Shown here: piece after piece, positions 17,625 to 27,461 of the stretch
How the letters are laid out: the number at the start of each line of letters is the position of its first letter
How positions within the stretch are numbered: the stretch's first letter is position 1
Source of the DNA: Hymenobacter sediminicola
GTDB taxonomy: Bacteria; Bacteroidota; Bacteroidia; Cytophagales; Hymenobacteraceae
Direction: 5' to 3'
DNA: 64,000 nucleotides
Assembly (NCBI RefSeq): GCF_014250515.1
Contig: NZ_CP060202.1
Span: forward strand, 1,733,001-1,797,000
Notes under the pieces: generated by a model
Databases searched by the model: none
The model's input: only the letters and a program-made list of their open reading frames with translations
Told to the model about the DNA's origin: nothing
Made by a program: the position numbers and the translations under genes

Positions 17625-20219
17625 CTAGTCGCGCATCGACCGAATGCTGGAGGCGCCGACAGCATCTTTATCAACGTTTTTAGGATTGCCGCTGTATTCT
17701 ACTACACTGGCACCCACCGCGTCGGCGTTGAGCGTTTCGGTTACGTTGATGCGGGCTTTGCTCACACCGGCCACATCTACATCGGCATTTCGGGCCGTGA
17801 AATTGGCGGCTGATACTTCGCAGGCACCGGCACCATCAATGTTGAGGCGCTCGGCCTGCCCTTCGAGTGTAGTGCGGCATTTGCCGGCTAGCTGTATATC
17901 GAGGTTGTCGAAATTTCCTTTGAGGCGTAGGTCGCTGGCCCCAGCTTGCACTACTTCTAGGCGGCCGTTGTCTTCGAAGCCCCGCACATCGCCGCGGACG
18001 GCTCCGGCTAGGTTGAGTTTGTTCAGATCAGGCATTTCTATGGTCACCAGTAGCTTGCGGTCGGAGGAGCGCCAGTTGGAGCCAAAGAAGGCGCGGCGGC
18101 CCGACCGATGATGAACGACTAGTTCGTCGCCTTCGCGCTCCACGCGCAGGTCGCGTACCTCGGCCTCAGAGCCGGCGGCGCGTACAGAGTAGTTGTTGCC
18201 TTGCCGGATTACTACCCGATAGTTGCCTACCACACTCACATCGTGAAAGTCGCTTTCGGAGTACGTACGGCGGGCGGAGCCGTAATAGTCTTCGTTGGTA
18301 TTGAAAGAAGCAGCTCCGCCGTAGTCCAGGTGGATATTCACGTCGCCGTCTTCTCCTTCTTCGCTGTCGATGTCAATATTGACACCCTCATTGTCGGAGT
18401 CTTCGTCGATGTCACGGTCTTCTTCAGGAGGGCATTCCAGGCATTCTAGCTTGTTGCCGCTGAGGCGGAAGCGGTACTGCTCCACGTCCTCGGGCTGGTG
18501 TCCGTTTACAAAGTTGTCGTCACCGAGCCAGTTGGCGGTGGCTTCGCTCAGGCGGAAAGTCCGGTCGCGGGGCAGACGCAGGGTCAGTTCCACGTCTTGG
18601 TCGCGGAAGCGTGCGTTGGGCTGATACGAGAAGTGGTCGTCCAGAATCAGGGTAGAGTCGCCGCGGGTACGAACTGTGTAGGCCACCGACGTAGCAGCAG
18701 TGCGGCTGGCTTCGGCTTCAGAAGCGCCTTTAGCCGAAATCAGCTGAAGCACTTCCACTACTTGGCCACTGTCAGCGGCGGCCAGCTGCACATCCACGTG
18801 CTGGTCCCAGTCACGCTCGACGCGGCGGGTTTCCAGGCGCAGCACCGGGGCCGTGAGGCCAGCATACCGGGCCGTTTGCTCTACGTCGGCGCTGTACTGG
18901 AACTCGCGGCTCTGGCGAGCTACTGCCACCGTTACACCAATAATGCTCAGCAGCCACAGCCCAAACATCGACCAGCCTACCATGCGGCTTATAAGAGCCC
19001 GGCGCAGCAGTAATCCTACTCCGATCAGGAGCAGAGCCAGCGACGGAATAGCCGTGGCAGCGTAGCCAGCCATCCAAGCCCAGGTGGGCTGCTCTTCCAG
19101 CATCTTCAGGAAGCCGGGGTTGCCGATGGTGGGGTTCTGCGACTCTGGGATAAGGCCCAGCACCGCACCCAGCGTAATAGTGAAGCCAACCAGCAGGCTA
19201 AAGCCAATGACGGCCAGCATAACCCCGGCAAAAATGCGGATGGCAGTGCCCACAAAGCTCAGCAGCGGGTTGAGCGCCTTCGCTAAGTCCTCGAAAAAGG
19301 TGCCAACCGGACGGCGGTTACCAGTCGTGGTGTCGTCATAGTCGCGGGCGTTGCTGGCAATGCCCGACAGAGTCAGGGCATCGCCGCGCATCCGCATCCG
19401 GTCGGCCACGGTTTTGGCCTCCGGTACCGCAATCCACAGAATGATGTACAGAATCAGGCCAAAGCCAACGAACAGGCCGACCAGAAACAGAATCCGGACG
19501 AGCGAAACGTCGGTGCCGAGGTAGGCGGCCAGACCTGCCGAAACACCTCCGATTTTGCCGGTATCCGTGTCGCGGAACAGTTGTTTCTCCGTTCCATCCG
19601 TGGGCTCAGGCGAGTCGTAGCGCTTGGGCAACACAATCCAGAGAACGACATACGACAGGATGACCACGCCCGGCAGGAAGCCGATAAAGTCGCCGATGAC
19701 CGGCGAGAGGAGCGAGGCCAGCGCAATTAGCCGCACCCACACCGCGCTGATGCGGAAATATTGGGCCAAACCGGCACATACACCCGCAATTTTGCGGTGG
19801 CTCATATCGCGGAACAGCTGGCGGGGCTCATCGGGAGCTGTGGCTGCGCCAGTACCGGTGCTGCTGTAGGCCCGGCCGCTGCCGGCGTAGGTACCCTGGG
19901 CGGTGCCGCTGGCTACGGCGTCGGCCAGTAGCTCGTCATCGTCCTCGGCATCGTCGGCGCTCTGGAAGTCACTGACGCGGCCCATTTTGGCCACTACTGC
20001 TTGCACGTCCTCCAGCGACACCACCTGCTTCATATCGGAGAGGCGGGCGGCGAAGATTTCGGCAATGCGGCCTTCGATGTCGGACACAATTTCGTCGTGG
20101 CCGCGGTAGCCGCTGAAGTGGGCTTTTACTTCCGCCAAGTAGCGGCTCAGTACTTCATAGCCATCTTCTTCAATGTGGAAGATGATGCCTTGGAGGTTGA
20201 TGCTGATATTCTTTTTCAT
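17625..20219 (-). CDS. Membrane protein with two PspC domains and a GIN/DUF2807 adhesin-head domain
   Basis: This 864-residue protein begins with a cytoplasmic region (1-130) containing an acidic stretch 'DDAEDDDELLAD'. Two PspC domains follow at about 133-199 and 213-268, each with 'K.GGV.AGLA.Y' and a double hydrophobic segment. Further membrane helices lie near 320-460. A long periplasmic part has a very acidic patch (about 605-645). The C-terminal ~200 residues form a beta-helix-like DUF2807 domain ('GAVRGDVRGFEDNGRLEVVQAGASDLRLKGNFDNLDIQLAG'). PspC proteins sense envelope stress. The gene follows a PadR regulator by 49 bp, an arrangement common in Bacteroidota, so autorepression by PadR is likely. 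Confidence 0.88.
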   Translation of the reverse strand: MKKNISINLQGIIFHIEEDGYEVLSRYLAEVKAHFSGYRGHDEIVSDIEGRIAEIFAARLSDMKQVVSLEDVQAVVAKMGRVSDFQSADDAEDDDELLADAVASGTAQGTYAGSGRAYSSTGTGAATAPDEPRQLFRDMSHRKIAGVCAGLAQYFRISAVWVRLIALASLLSPVIGDFIGFLPGVVILSYVVLWIVLPKRYDSPEPTDGTEKQLFRDTDTGKIGGVSAGLAAYLGTDVSLVRILFLVGLFVGFGLILYIILWIAVPEAKTVADRMRMRGDALTLSGIASNARDYDDTTTGNRRPVGTFFEDLAKALNPLLSFVGTAIRIFAGVMLAVIGFSLLVGFTITLGAVLGLIPESQNPTIGNPGFLKMLEEQPTWAWMAGYAATAIPSLALLLIGVGLLLRRALISRMVGWSMFGLWLLSIIGVTVAVARQSREFQYSADVEQTARYAGLTAPVLRLETRRVERDWDQHVDVQLAAADSGQVVEVLQLISAKGASEAEASRTAATSVAYTVRTRGDSTLILDDHFSYQPNARFRDQDVELTLRLPRDRTFRLSEATANWLGDDNFVNGHQPEDVEQYRFRLSGNKLECLECPPEEDRDIDEDSDNEGVNIDIDSEEGEDGDVNIHLDYGGAASFNTNEDYYGSARRTYSESDFHDVSVVGNYRVVIRQGNNYSVRAAGSEAEVRDLRVEREGDELVVHHRSGRRAFFGSNWRSSDRKLLVTIEMPDLNKLNLAGAVRGDVRGFEDNGRLEVVQAGASDLRLKGNFDNLDIQLAGKCRTTLEGQAERLNIDGAGACEVSAANFTARNADVDVAGVSKARINVTETLNADAVGASVVEYSGNPKNVDKDAVGASSIRSMRD

Positions 20220-20268
20220 CTCAGTTGCTGCAACTAGTCGGAAAAAAATCGGGAGAGGGAGCTGGTCG

Positions 20269-20634
20269 TTACAGTACGACCGGCAGTTCGGGGCTCCCGC
20301 TGGCGGAAGGCTTGGTCCGGATAATGCGAATGGAATCCTCGACTTCCTCCCACGTCAGGCGCAGCTGCTGGAGAAACTCCGTGCCGGCTTCGGTGAGGGT
20401 GTAGTACTTGCGGGGCGGGCCACTCATGGATTCCTTCCAGGTGTAATCCAGGAGGCCGGCGTTCTTGAGGCGCGTCAGCAGCGGGTAGAGCGTACCCTCC
20501 ACCACAATCATGCGGGCTTGGGTGAGCTCTTCGAGCATGTCCGACGCATAAACCTCGCCGCGGGCGATGATTTCCAGAATGCAGAACTCCAGGATGCCTT
20601 TCCGCATCTGCACTTGGGTGTTCTCAACTTTCAT
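20269..20634 (-). CDS. PadR-family transcriptional regulator
   Basis: This is a 121-residue winged-helix regulator. The family signature runs 'MRKGILEFCILEIIARGEVYASDMLEEL' followed by 'VEGTLYPLLTRLKNAGLLDY' and 'GPPRKYYTLTEAGTEFL'. A C-terminal helix for dimerisation follows. The ATG at 20632-20634 is chosen because an upstream GTG-type reading would contain the whole promoter at 20667-20697. The gene is 49 bp upstream of the PspC/DUF2807 gene and probably regulates that two-gene operon, including itself. The ligand is unknown. Confidence 0.93.
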   Translation of the reverse strand: MKVENTQVQMRKGILEFCILEIIARGEVYASDMLEELTQARMIVVEGTLYPLLTRLKNAGLLDYTWKESMSGPPRKYYTLTEAGTEFLQQLRLTWEEVEDSIRIIRTKPSASGSPELPVVL

Positions 20635-20666
20635 GGGCTTGAGGCGGTAGTCGGTGAAGAATAAGT

Positions 20667-20697
20667 CAAAGGTAGCAAAAGGTACTATGCAACGCAA
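20667..20697 (-). promoter_or_regulatory. Promoter of the PadR operon (TTG-N20-TACCTTTG)
   Basis: On the minus strand TTG (20697-20695) and TACCTTTG (20674-20667) are spaced 20 bp, a complete Bacteroidota promoter. Transcription would start near 20660, about 26 bases before the ATG. Confidence 0.8.
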
Positions 20698-20744
20698 GGT
20701 ACTGGGTGTAAAATATTTTCAGAAAATGTTGCTTCGCAATGCTT

Positions 20745-20787
20745 GTGCTTTTATTTAATTGATAGTCAATAAATTAAATAAAAGCAC
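20745..20787. repeat. AT-rich 16-bp perfect inverted repeat
   Basis: GTGCTTTTATTTAATT and its exact reverse complement flank an 11-base spacer. The element stands alone in the gap between the divergent PadR and PorV-like genes, about 50 bases upstream of the PadR promoter. It is not after any gene, so it is unlikely to be a terminator. The rest of the gap to 21051 shows nothing else clear. Confidence 0.65.
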
Positions 20788-21051
20788 GCTGGTGTTTTTC
20801 CATAGATGATATGGGTTTGGATGACCAGAATAGCCCAAAAAAACTGATAAAATGTCTGCGCAGATCTGGCCGAGAAGCAAAATCGTAGCTCCGACGCCGG
20901 ACGTAGTGCGTACTACTCGCGCTGCAGAGCCTTCGAAAACTGCAACGGGAGCCGAGACATGGCGCGGTTTGTGCTGGCTTCTCGCGCGCGACGCACTATT
21001 AGTTAGTACCTTGCGTTGTGAAGCGGATTACCCGTTTTTAGCCCATTTTCT

Positions 21052-22152
21052 ATGTCGCACGTTTTCCGTATTGCTCCCTTGCTGCTCGGTGTGAGTGGCG
21101 CGCTGGCCCTAGCACCTCATATGGCCTCCGCGCAGGATTCTACGCCCAAATACAGCAACGAATTCCTTAATATCGGTGTCGGGGGACGGGCCCTGGGCAT
21201 GGGCAAAACGCAGGTGAGCCTGGCGCAGGACGCCACCGCCGGCTACTGGAACCCGGCCGGCCTGCTCAGCCAGAGAACCAAGTATGATGCTGTGCTGATG
21301 CACTCTGAGCTATTCTCAGGCATCGTTAAGAATGACTACGCGGCCTTTTCGATGCCGCTCGACGACCAAAGCGCCATCGGTATTAGTGCCGTACGGCTGG
21401 GCGTTGATGACATTGCCGACACCCGCGACCTGATTAATGAGTACGGATACATTCAGTACGACCGGATTCGCTACTTCTCCGTGGCCGACTATGCTGTGAT
21501 GCTCTCATATGCCCGCCGCATCGGCAACATCGAGGGGCTGAAAGTAGGCGCCAACGCGAAGGTTATATACCGCAACATTGGGGAGTTTGCCAATGCCTGG
21601 GGCTTCGGTATTGATGCCGGCGTACAGTACGACAAAGGCAGCTGGCGCCTTGGCCTCATGGCCCGCGACATTACCACCACCGTTAATGCCTGGTCCATCA
21701 ACTCCGAGCGGCTGCGCCCCGTAGCCGGCGACTCCACCGACATTCCGGCCAACAGCACCGAAATAACGCTGCCTCGGTTTGTGCTGGGGGTAGGCCGCCT
21801 GATTCAGCTGCCCGGCGAGTTTACGGCGCTGGCTGCCATCGACCTAGAAATGACGACCGATGGCCAGCGCAATACGCTGATATCGAGCAAAGCTGTGAGT
21901 ATCGATCCGCGGGCGGGTCTGGAAATCGGCTACAAGAACCTAGTGTTTCTGCGCGGTGGCGTGAGTAACATCCAGCAGGTGAAAGCCTTTACCGGCTCCG
22001 ATGAGTGGAAAGTGCAGCCTAGCCTAGGGGTAGGTGTGGCCTTGAGCGGCCTGCGCCTGGATGTGGCGCTTTCGCAACTGGCTATTGAAAAGCTGGGCGG
22101 ACGCAGCCAAACTAACAACATCATCGTTTCATTGGGCTACGGCATCAAGTAG
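21052..22152 (+). CDS. PorV/PorQ-family outer membrane beta-barrel protein
   Basis: The protein has 366 residues with a signal peptide ending about 'PHMASAQ' (27). The mature N-terminus 'YSNEFLNIGVGGRALGMGKTQVSLAQDATAGYWNPAGL' is the hallmark of the PorV/PorQ (LptO) group within the FadL-like barrel superfamily. The rest is alternating beta strands ending 'NNIIVSLGYGIK'. PorV shuttles T9SS substrates from the translocon to the PorU sortase. Here the gene is 61 bp upstream of a C25 sortase gene and probably forms an operon with it, matching porU-porV linkage in other Bacteroidota. PorV itself and a paralog cannot be separated without a tree. Confidence 0.85.
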   Translation: MSHVFRIAPLLLGVSGALALAPHMASAQDSTPKYSNEFLNIGVGGRALGMGKTQVSLAQDATAGYWNPAGLLSQRTKYDAVLMHSELFSGIVKNDYAAFSMPLDDQSAIGISAVRLGVDDIADTRDLINEYGYIQYDRIRYFSVADYAVMLSYARRIGNIEGLKVGANAKVIYRNIGEFANAWGFGIDAGVQYDKGSWRLGLMARDITTTVNAWSINSERLRPVAGDSTDIPANSTEITLPRFVLGVGRLIQLPGEFTALAAIDLEMTTDGQRNTLISSKAVSIDPRAGLEIGYKNLVFLRGGVSNIQQVKAFTGSDEWKVQPSLGVGVALSGLRLDVALSQLAIEKLGGRSQTNNIIVSLGYGIK

Positions 22153-22213
22153 GGCCCAAACCTGAGGAAATAAGGGAAGTACCTTCCTGAGCATATCGTT
22201 TTACGATTAGAAT

Positions 22214-25200
22214 ATGAAACAACACTACCGCGTCCGGCTTCTGGTGAGTTGGTGCAGTCTGCTGCTGGCATTAGTGGCCTTCCGGCCAGCTCTGGCGCAG
22301 GCTCCCGCCCCCTTCGGCAACGAGTGGATTGTGCCCAGCCAGCAGTACTATAAGATTCAGGTACTGAAAGACGGGCTCTATCGCCTCGATCAGCAATATC
22401 TGACGCAGGCCGGCATCAGCGGCGTGAACCCGCAGCGGATTCAGTTGTGGCGGCGGGGCCGGGAAGTGGCCATATTCGGGGGCGGCAACCAGACCGCGCT
22501 GGATGCTACCACTTACTTCGAGTTCTACGGCCAGCGCAACGACGGCAAGCTGGACCAATACCTATATAAAGGAGGCACCGCCACCCAGCCCCACGACCTG
22601 TATAGCCTGTATACCGACACCGCCGCGTATTTCCTTACATGGTCGGCTACTGCTAACGGCCGGCGCATGGCCCAACCGACGGTTGCGCCTACAGCCGCGC
22701 CTCACCCACACCGGATGGCGCGCGAGCTGGACTTATTCACTTCCAGGATTGCCTATGTAGACGACGCCAGTTTTGTCTACCAACCCTGGGGCGAAGCAGG
22801 AGAAGGCTACTTATCTGCTGCGGCTGCGGCAAATGCAGCTCTTACAGATTCCCTCTGGAGCCGTAGTGCCACTGGCCCGCGGCCGGTAGTGGAGGTACTA
22901 CTGGTAGGAGCGTGGCCCGGGCAACGATCTGTGGACGTGTCTGTCACTATTCCGGGGGGCACTGCCACGCGTTTTCTGGGTACGGCTGCGCTAACAAACT
23001 ATGGAAAGCAACGGCTGCGCCTGCCATTGCAGGATGCAGATATAGATGCCAGTGGAAGAGTGAACCTTGTGTTTACTGCCACTGGCTCCCCTGCAGGAAA
23101 CAACAACAGATTCAGAGTAGCATATGCCCGCTACATGTATGCGCAAACCAGCCGCTGGTTTGCGGGCCGCAAGCACATACAATTTGCCAACGACTCTACC
23201 CTTACCGGCCCGGCTTATTATACCCTAGATTCCATTCCGGCGACTGTCGCTGGCTTTGACGTAACGGACCCCTACAATGCGCAGCGGATAGCAGGAACTA
23301 GCTTGGGCGGTCTGCGGCGGGGCTACGTATTTCCGGATGCCAGCAATCGGACTCGGACGCTACTCCTCGCCGACGAAGCAGTGGCCTCCGTACCCCGGCC
23401 AGCTAAGCCGGTTCGGTTTCGAACTTTGAATGCAGCCAGCTCCAACTTCCTCATCGTTAGCAGCAAAATTTTGATGCGTCCGGTGGGAGGTGTGAATCCT
23501 GTGCGGGCCTACGCCGACTATCGGGCTTCCACGGCCGGCGGCCGCTACGACACCGTAATAGTGACAGCCGAACAGCTCTGCAACCAGTTTCACTACGGTG
23601 AGCGGTCAGTGGACCAGGTGCGCAACTATGTGCGGTGGGAACTGGCCAACTCGCCGGCGGCTCAAACCAACTACCTGCTGCTATTAGGCAAAGGATTGAT
23701 AGTAGGAGAGGCCTTCCGCAACGGCAGCAACTTCGAAATTGACCTGATACCCTCCAGCACGCGAAGCGGTTCAGATAATTTTCTGTCGGCTGACTGGGAA
23801 AACAATAGCTATGTGCCCCGTATGCCCACTGGGCGCCTATCGGCTACCAATCCGCAGGACGTCATCAACTATCTGGACAAACTCAAAACGCATGAAGCGT
23901 TAGGGCCGGAGCCGTGGCGCAAGAATATCTTGCATCTGGCAGGAGGTGAGGACGTGGATGAGTACGCAGAGTTTGAGGGCTACGTCGACAAATACAAACG
24001 GCTGGCCGAACGCCCGCTGTTCGGTGGAAAAGTGGTTAATACCTACCGCCGGGGGCAATCTGGTGGCAGCAATCTACCAGTCAATATCACTATTGCGCCC
24101 GAGGTAAATGCAGGTGTTTCACTCGTGACCTATTTCGGGCACGGTTCTACTACCACTTTCGACCTGAATTTTGGCGACCCATCGGAACCGGGTAAAGGCT
24201 ACAACAACCCCGGCAAATACCCAGTATTTCTGCTCAATGGTTGCGCTGCTAATGCCGTGGACCGGCGGAACTACTCAAAAGTGGTTTCCGAAAACTGGAT
24301 TTTTTCGGCTAACAAAGGCGCAATAGGCTTTATGGCCGCTTCCGATGAAGCCTTTGCCTACGACCTAGACGCCTTTAGCACCGAATTTTACAAAGTTGCC
24401 TTCAACGAGCCTGCGTGGTATGGCAAGCCCATTTCGGTGCTACAAGCAGAAGCGGCGCGCCGTATGGTGGCCTCTGTAGGGCAGTCATCTTCAATTGCGC
24501 TAAGCCAGATGACGGTGTGGCTCGGCGACCCGGCGCTGCGGTTCTACTCACCCGAAAAACCCGACTTCATTGCCAATCAGACCGGCGACGTGCAGGTATT
24601 GTCTAACAATACCGGCCCGCTGCAGGCGGCTTCTCCCGACCTGAAGGTGGTGGTGAACGTGAAGAATCCCGGCAAAATCACCTACGATTCGCTCGATATC
24701 CGGCTGACGCGGCGCTACCCGGCTACCAGCACAGGCACCCGCACGCCAGACGTGTTTACCTATACCGTGCGGCAGGCCTGGCGCGACACAACGTACGCTT
24801 TCGTGCTGCCTAATTCGGGTAACGTGTTCGGGGAAAACTGCTTTGAAGTAGCCCTCGACTACCGCATGCGGATAGACGAGCTGAGTGAAACCAACAATGT
24901 GGGGCAGGCCTGCTTCAACTTCCTGCAAGGCGGTGTCACGACGCTCTGGCCGCCGGAGTTTGCCATTGTTCCGGCTACCGGCCTGCGGCTGGTAGGCCAG
25001 ACCAACGACCCGCGTGGCGCCTCCCGCGTCTATGAAATGGAACTGGACACGGTACCAACGTTCAACAGCGGCCCGGCTATCAAGCAAACCCGGACCGTCA
25101 CCACGACGCTGCTGCCCGACTGGCGCCCCACGCTGCCTGCTCTGGCTGGCCGCGATAGTGTGGTATGGTACTGGCGCCTACGCTTCCAGACACCTGACCC

Positions 25201-27346
25201 AGCACTCAACGAGAACGGTGACTGGGCCACCAGTTCGTTCCGCGTGATTCCGGGCAGCCCCGGCGGCTGGTCACAGAGCCACCACGGCCAGTTTAAGCGC
25301 GACCAGCTGACCAACGTAGATGTAGCCGCTCCCTCGGGCCGCTGGAACTTCGCCGATGTAAGCCAGGCCGTGACGATGGTGACACGTGGCGGTGGCACCG
25401 GTGCGTCACCAACGTTCAACCAGATAACAGACGGTATTACGGCGGCCACTTCGCCTTTCGTGGGCAACTGCAGCATTGGAGTCCCGAATATTATTGTGGC
25501 CGTATTCAGCGGCCAGACGCTACGGCCGGTGCGCAATGTGGGCGGCGGAACCTACGATTCCTGCGGTCAGGGCAATCTGCGCTTTTACCACTTCGCCTTG
25601 TCTGGCACCGACAACATCAACACGCCTGCCCGCCAGGCCCAGTTACAAACACTGCTCACCAACGTACGCCCCGGCGACTACGTGGCGCTGCTGTCGGTGA
25701 ACAAGGTGAATTTTACCTCGTTCAGTGCTTCGCTAAAAGCTGCGCTGACCTCGTTGGGAGCCACCCGCATCAACACCCTGCAGGACAGCGACCCGTATGC
25801 GCTGCTGGTGCAGAAAGGCCCTGGTGCCCGCCCCGTGCAGGAGCTCACTGCGGACCCAGCCAGCGCTACACCCCGCGCCAATCAGGTGATTACGCTGAAC
25901 GGGCAAATTCAGACTCGCGCCGGTAGCGGCACCGTCACGTCTGCCCGCATCGGGCCGGCGCGGCAGTGGCAGAACCTCTTCCATACGGTGCGCACACCCG
26001 ATGCTTCCGATGCCTACACGCTGCAGTTGGTGGGCATCGATACGTTGGACGTCGAAACGGTACTGAACCCCAATGTCACCAACCGGAACCTAGCGCTGGC
26101 TGGTATTTCGGCCGCCCGGTATCCATATCTGAAGCTGATGCTGACCCTGCGCGACACAGTGAACCGCACGGCTCCGCAGCTGGAGCAGTGGCTCGTGACC
26201 TACGAAGGCGTTCCGGAAGGCATTGTACGCCGCGACCTGGCCACGCCTACTACCGCCTACGACGCTGCCACGCTGGCCCGGCAGGCTACCGAAACCGGTG
26301 TCATTACGGTGCCGGTGGTTTTCCAGAACGTTTCGAACATCAACTTCAGCGGCCCCATGAAAGCCCGCATTACGGTGCGCGACAACACCAGTGCCCGCAC
26401 GCAGCTGGTAGATGTTCCCGGCGGCCCACTGCTGGCCGACAGCCAAGTTAGCTTTGAGGCGAAGCTGAATGTGGTGGGCATGGCCGGCACACTCAGTGGC
26501 AACGTCATCGTGAATCCGCGGCCGACTGCGCCGCGCGAGCCCAAGGCCCTGCCCGAGCTGTACTACTTCAACAACGAGCTGACGCTGCCTGCCTTCCAGG
26601 TAGATGGCCGCAACACGCCGCCGGTGCTGGATGTGGCCTTCGATGGCCAGCACATCCTCAACGGGGATATTGTGTCGCCTTCGCCAACCATTGTGGTGCA
26701 GCTCAAGGACGATGACCGGCTGCGGCGCATCAAAGACCAAAGCCACTTCGATTTGCTACTGACCTCGCCCGGCCAGGCCACGCCGGTTCCTATCAACTTG
26801 AACGGAGCCAATGTGCGCTTCGAGTCGGACTCGACGAAAGGCATGGCCCGCCTGACGGTGGAAATGGGACGCGGCCAGCAGGCGCTTGATAATGGCACCT
26901 ATACGCTGGAAGTACAGGGCCGCGACGCCACCGGCAACGCCGCCGGCTCTGAGCCCTACCGCGTGACGTTTGTGGTCGTGAAAGAGTCCACCATCACCAA
27001 CATCTATCCCTACCCGAACCCCATCACCAGCAAAGCACGCTTTGTGTTCACCCTGACCGGCAGCGAGATGCCGCAGAACATGAAGATTCAGATTCTGTCC
27101 TTGACGGGCCGGGTAGTGAAGGAAATCATGATGGCGGAGCTCGGGCCGCTGCGCATCGGCAACAACATTACAGAGTACGCCTGGGACGGCACCGATACGT
27201 ACGGCGACCGGCTGGCGAATGGCACCTACCTATACCGCGTCATCATGGACGACCCCAGCAACAAGTTCAGCCGCCGCGCCTCCAATGCCGAAGCCGACAG
27301 CCGCGCTTTCAAAAAGGACTGGGGCAAGCTGGTAATACTGCGCTAA
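22214..27346 (+). CDS. porU2: C25-family type IX secretion sortase, PorU2-like
   Basis: This is a 1710-residue secreted protein with a signal peptide ending near 'RPALAQ' (29). A gingipain-type (C25) domain spans roughly 390-790. The catalytic dyad is visible as H643 in 'VTYFGHGSTT' and C677 in 'LLNGCAANAV'. PorU is the outer-membrane sortase that removes the sorting domain from T9SS cargo and attaches A-LPS. This protein is longer than classical PorU (about 1160 residues) and ends not with a sorting domain but with a FlgD-like Ig fold ('YPYPNPITSKARFVF...WDGTDTYGDRLANGTYLYRV'). That is why the PorU2 subtype is preferred. It follows a PorV/PorQ-like gene in the same apparent operon. Confidence 0.82.
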   Translation: MKQHYRVRLLVSWCSLLLALVAFRPALAQAPAPFGNEWIVPSQQYYKIQVLKDGLYRLDQQYLTQAGISGVNPQRIQLWRRGREVAIFGGGNQTALDATTYFEFYGQRNDGKLDQYLYKGGTATQPHDLYSLYTDTAAYFLTWSATANGRRMAQPTVAPTAAPHPHRMARELDLFTSRIAYVDDASFVYQPWGEAGEGYLSAAAAANAALTDSLWSRSATGPRPVVEVLLVGAWPGQRSVDVSVTIPGGTATRFLGTAALTNYGKQRLRLPLQDADIDASGRVNLVFTATGSPAGNNNRFRVAYARYMYAQTSRWFAGRKHIQFANDSTLTGPAYYTLDSIPATVAGFDVTDPYNAQRIAGTSLGGLRRGYVFPDASNRTRTLLLADEAVASVPRPAKPVRFRTLNAASSNFLIVSSKILMRPVGGVNPVRAYADYRASTAGGRYDTVIVTAEQLCNQFHYGERSVDQVRNYVRWELANSPAAQTNYLLLLGKGLIVGEAFRNGSNFEIDLIPSSTRSGSDNFLSADWENNSYVPRMPTGRLSATNPQDVINYLDKLKTHEALGPEPWRKNILHLAGGEDVDEYAEFEGYVDKYKRLAERPLFGGKVVNTYRRGQSGGSNLPVNITIAPEVNAGVSLVTYFGHGSTTTFDLNFGDPSEPGKGYNNPGKYPVFLLNGCAANAVDRRNYSKVVSENWIFSANKGAIGFMAASDEAFAYDLDAFSTEFYKVAFNEPAWYGKPISVLQAEAARRMVASVGQSSSIALSQMTVWLGDPALRFYSPEKPDFIANQTGDVQVLSNNTGPLQAASPDLKVVVNVKNPGKITYDSLDIRLTRRYPATSTGTRTPDVFTYTVRQAWRDTTYAFVLPNSGNVFGENCFEVALDYRMRIDELSETNNVGQACFNFLQGGVTTLWPPEFAIVPATGLRLVGQTNDPRGASRVYEMELDTVPTFNSGPAIKQTRTVTTTLLPDWRPTLPALAGRDSVVWYWRLRFQTPDPALNENGDWATSSFRVIPGSPGGWSQSHHGQFKRDQLTNVDVAAPSGRWNFADVSQAVTMVTRGGGTGASPTFNQITDGITAATSPFVGNCSIGVPNIIVAVFSGQTLRPVRNVGGGTYDSCGQGNLRFYHFALSGTDNINTPARQAQLQTLLTNVRPGDYVALLSVNKVNFTSFSASLKAALTSLGATRINTLQDSDPYALLVQKGPGARPVQELTADPASATPRANQVITLNGQIQTRAGSGTVTSARIGPARQWQNLFHTVRTPDASDAYTLQLVGIDTLDVETVLNPNVTNRNLALAGISAARYPYLKLMLTLRDTVNRTAPQLEQWLVTYEGVPEGIVRRDLATPTTAYDAATLARQATETGVITVPVVFQNVSNINFSGPMKARITVRDNTSARTQLVDVPGGPLLADSQVSFEAKLNVVGMAGTLSGNVIVNPRPTAPREPKALPELYYFNNELTLPAFQVDGRNTPPVLDVAFDGQHILNGDIVSPSPTIVVQLKDDDRLRRIKDQSHFDLLLTSPGQATPVPINLNGANVRFESDSTKGMARLTVEMGRGQQALDNGTYTLEVQGRDATGNAAGSEPYRVTFVVVKESTITNIYPYPNPITSKARFVFTLTGSEMPQNMKIQILSLTGRVVKEIMMAELGPLRIGNNITEYAWDGTDTYGDRLANGTYLYRVIMDDPSNKFSRRASNAEADSRAFKKDWGKLVILR

Positions 27347-27374
27347 GAACGCAACAGGTCTGTATCGGAAATAG

Positions 27375-27404
27375 AAAAGGGCCGCCCATGTGGGCGGCCC
27401 TTTT
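27375..27404. terminator. Rho-independent terminator, 14-bp perfect stem
   Basis: AAAAGGGCCGCCCA and its exact complement enclose a two-base loop and are followed by T5. It serves the sortase gene on the plus strand and, through the A4 on the other side, possibly folA on the minus strand. Confidence 0.9.
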
Positions 27405-27461
27405 TATGGTTATTACTACTGCTTGGCTCAGAAGCTGCGTGGATTGGGGACCAGCAACTGC

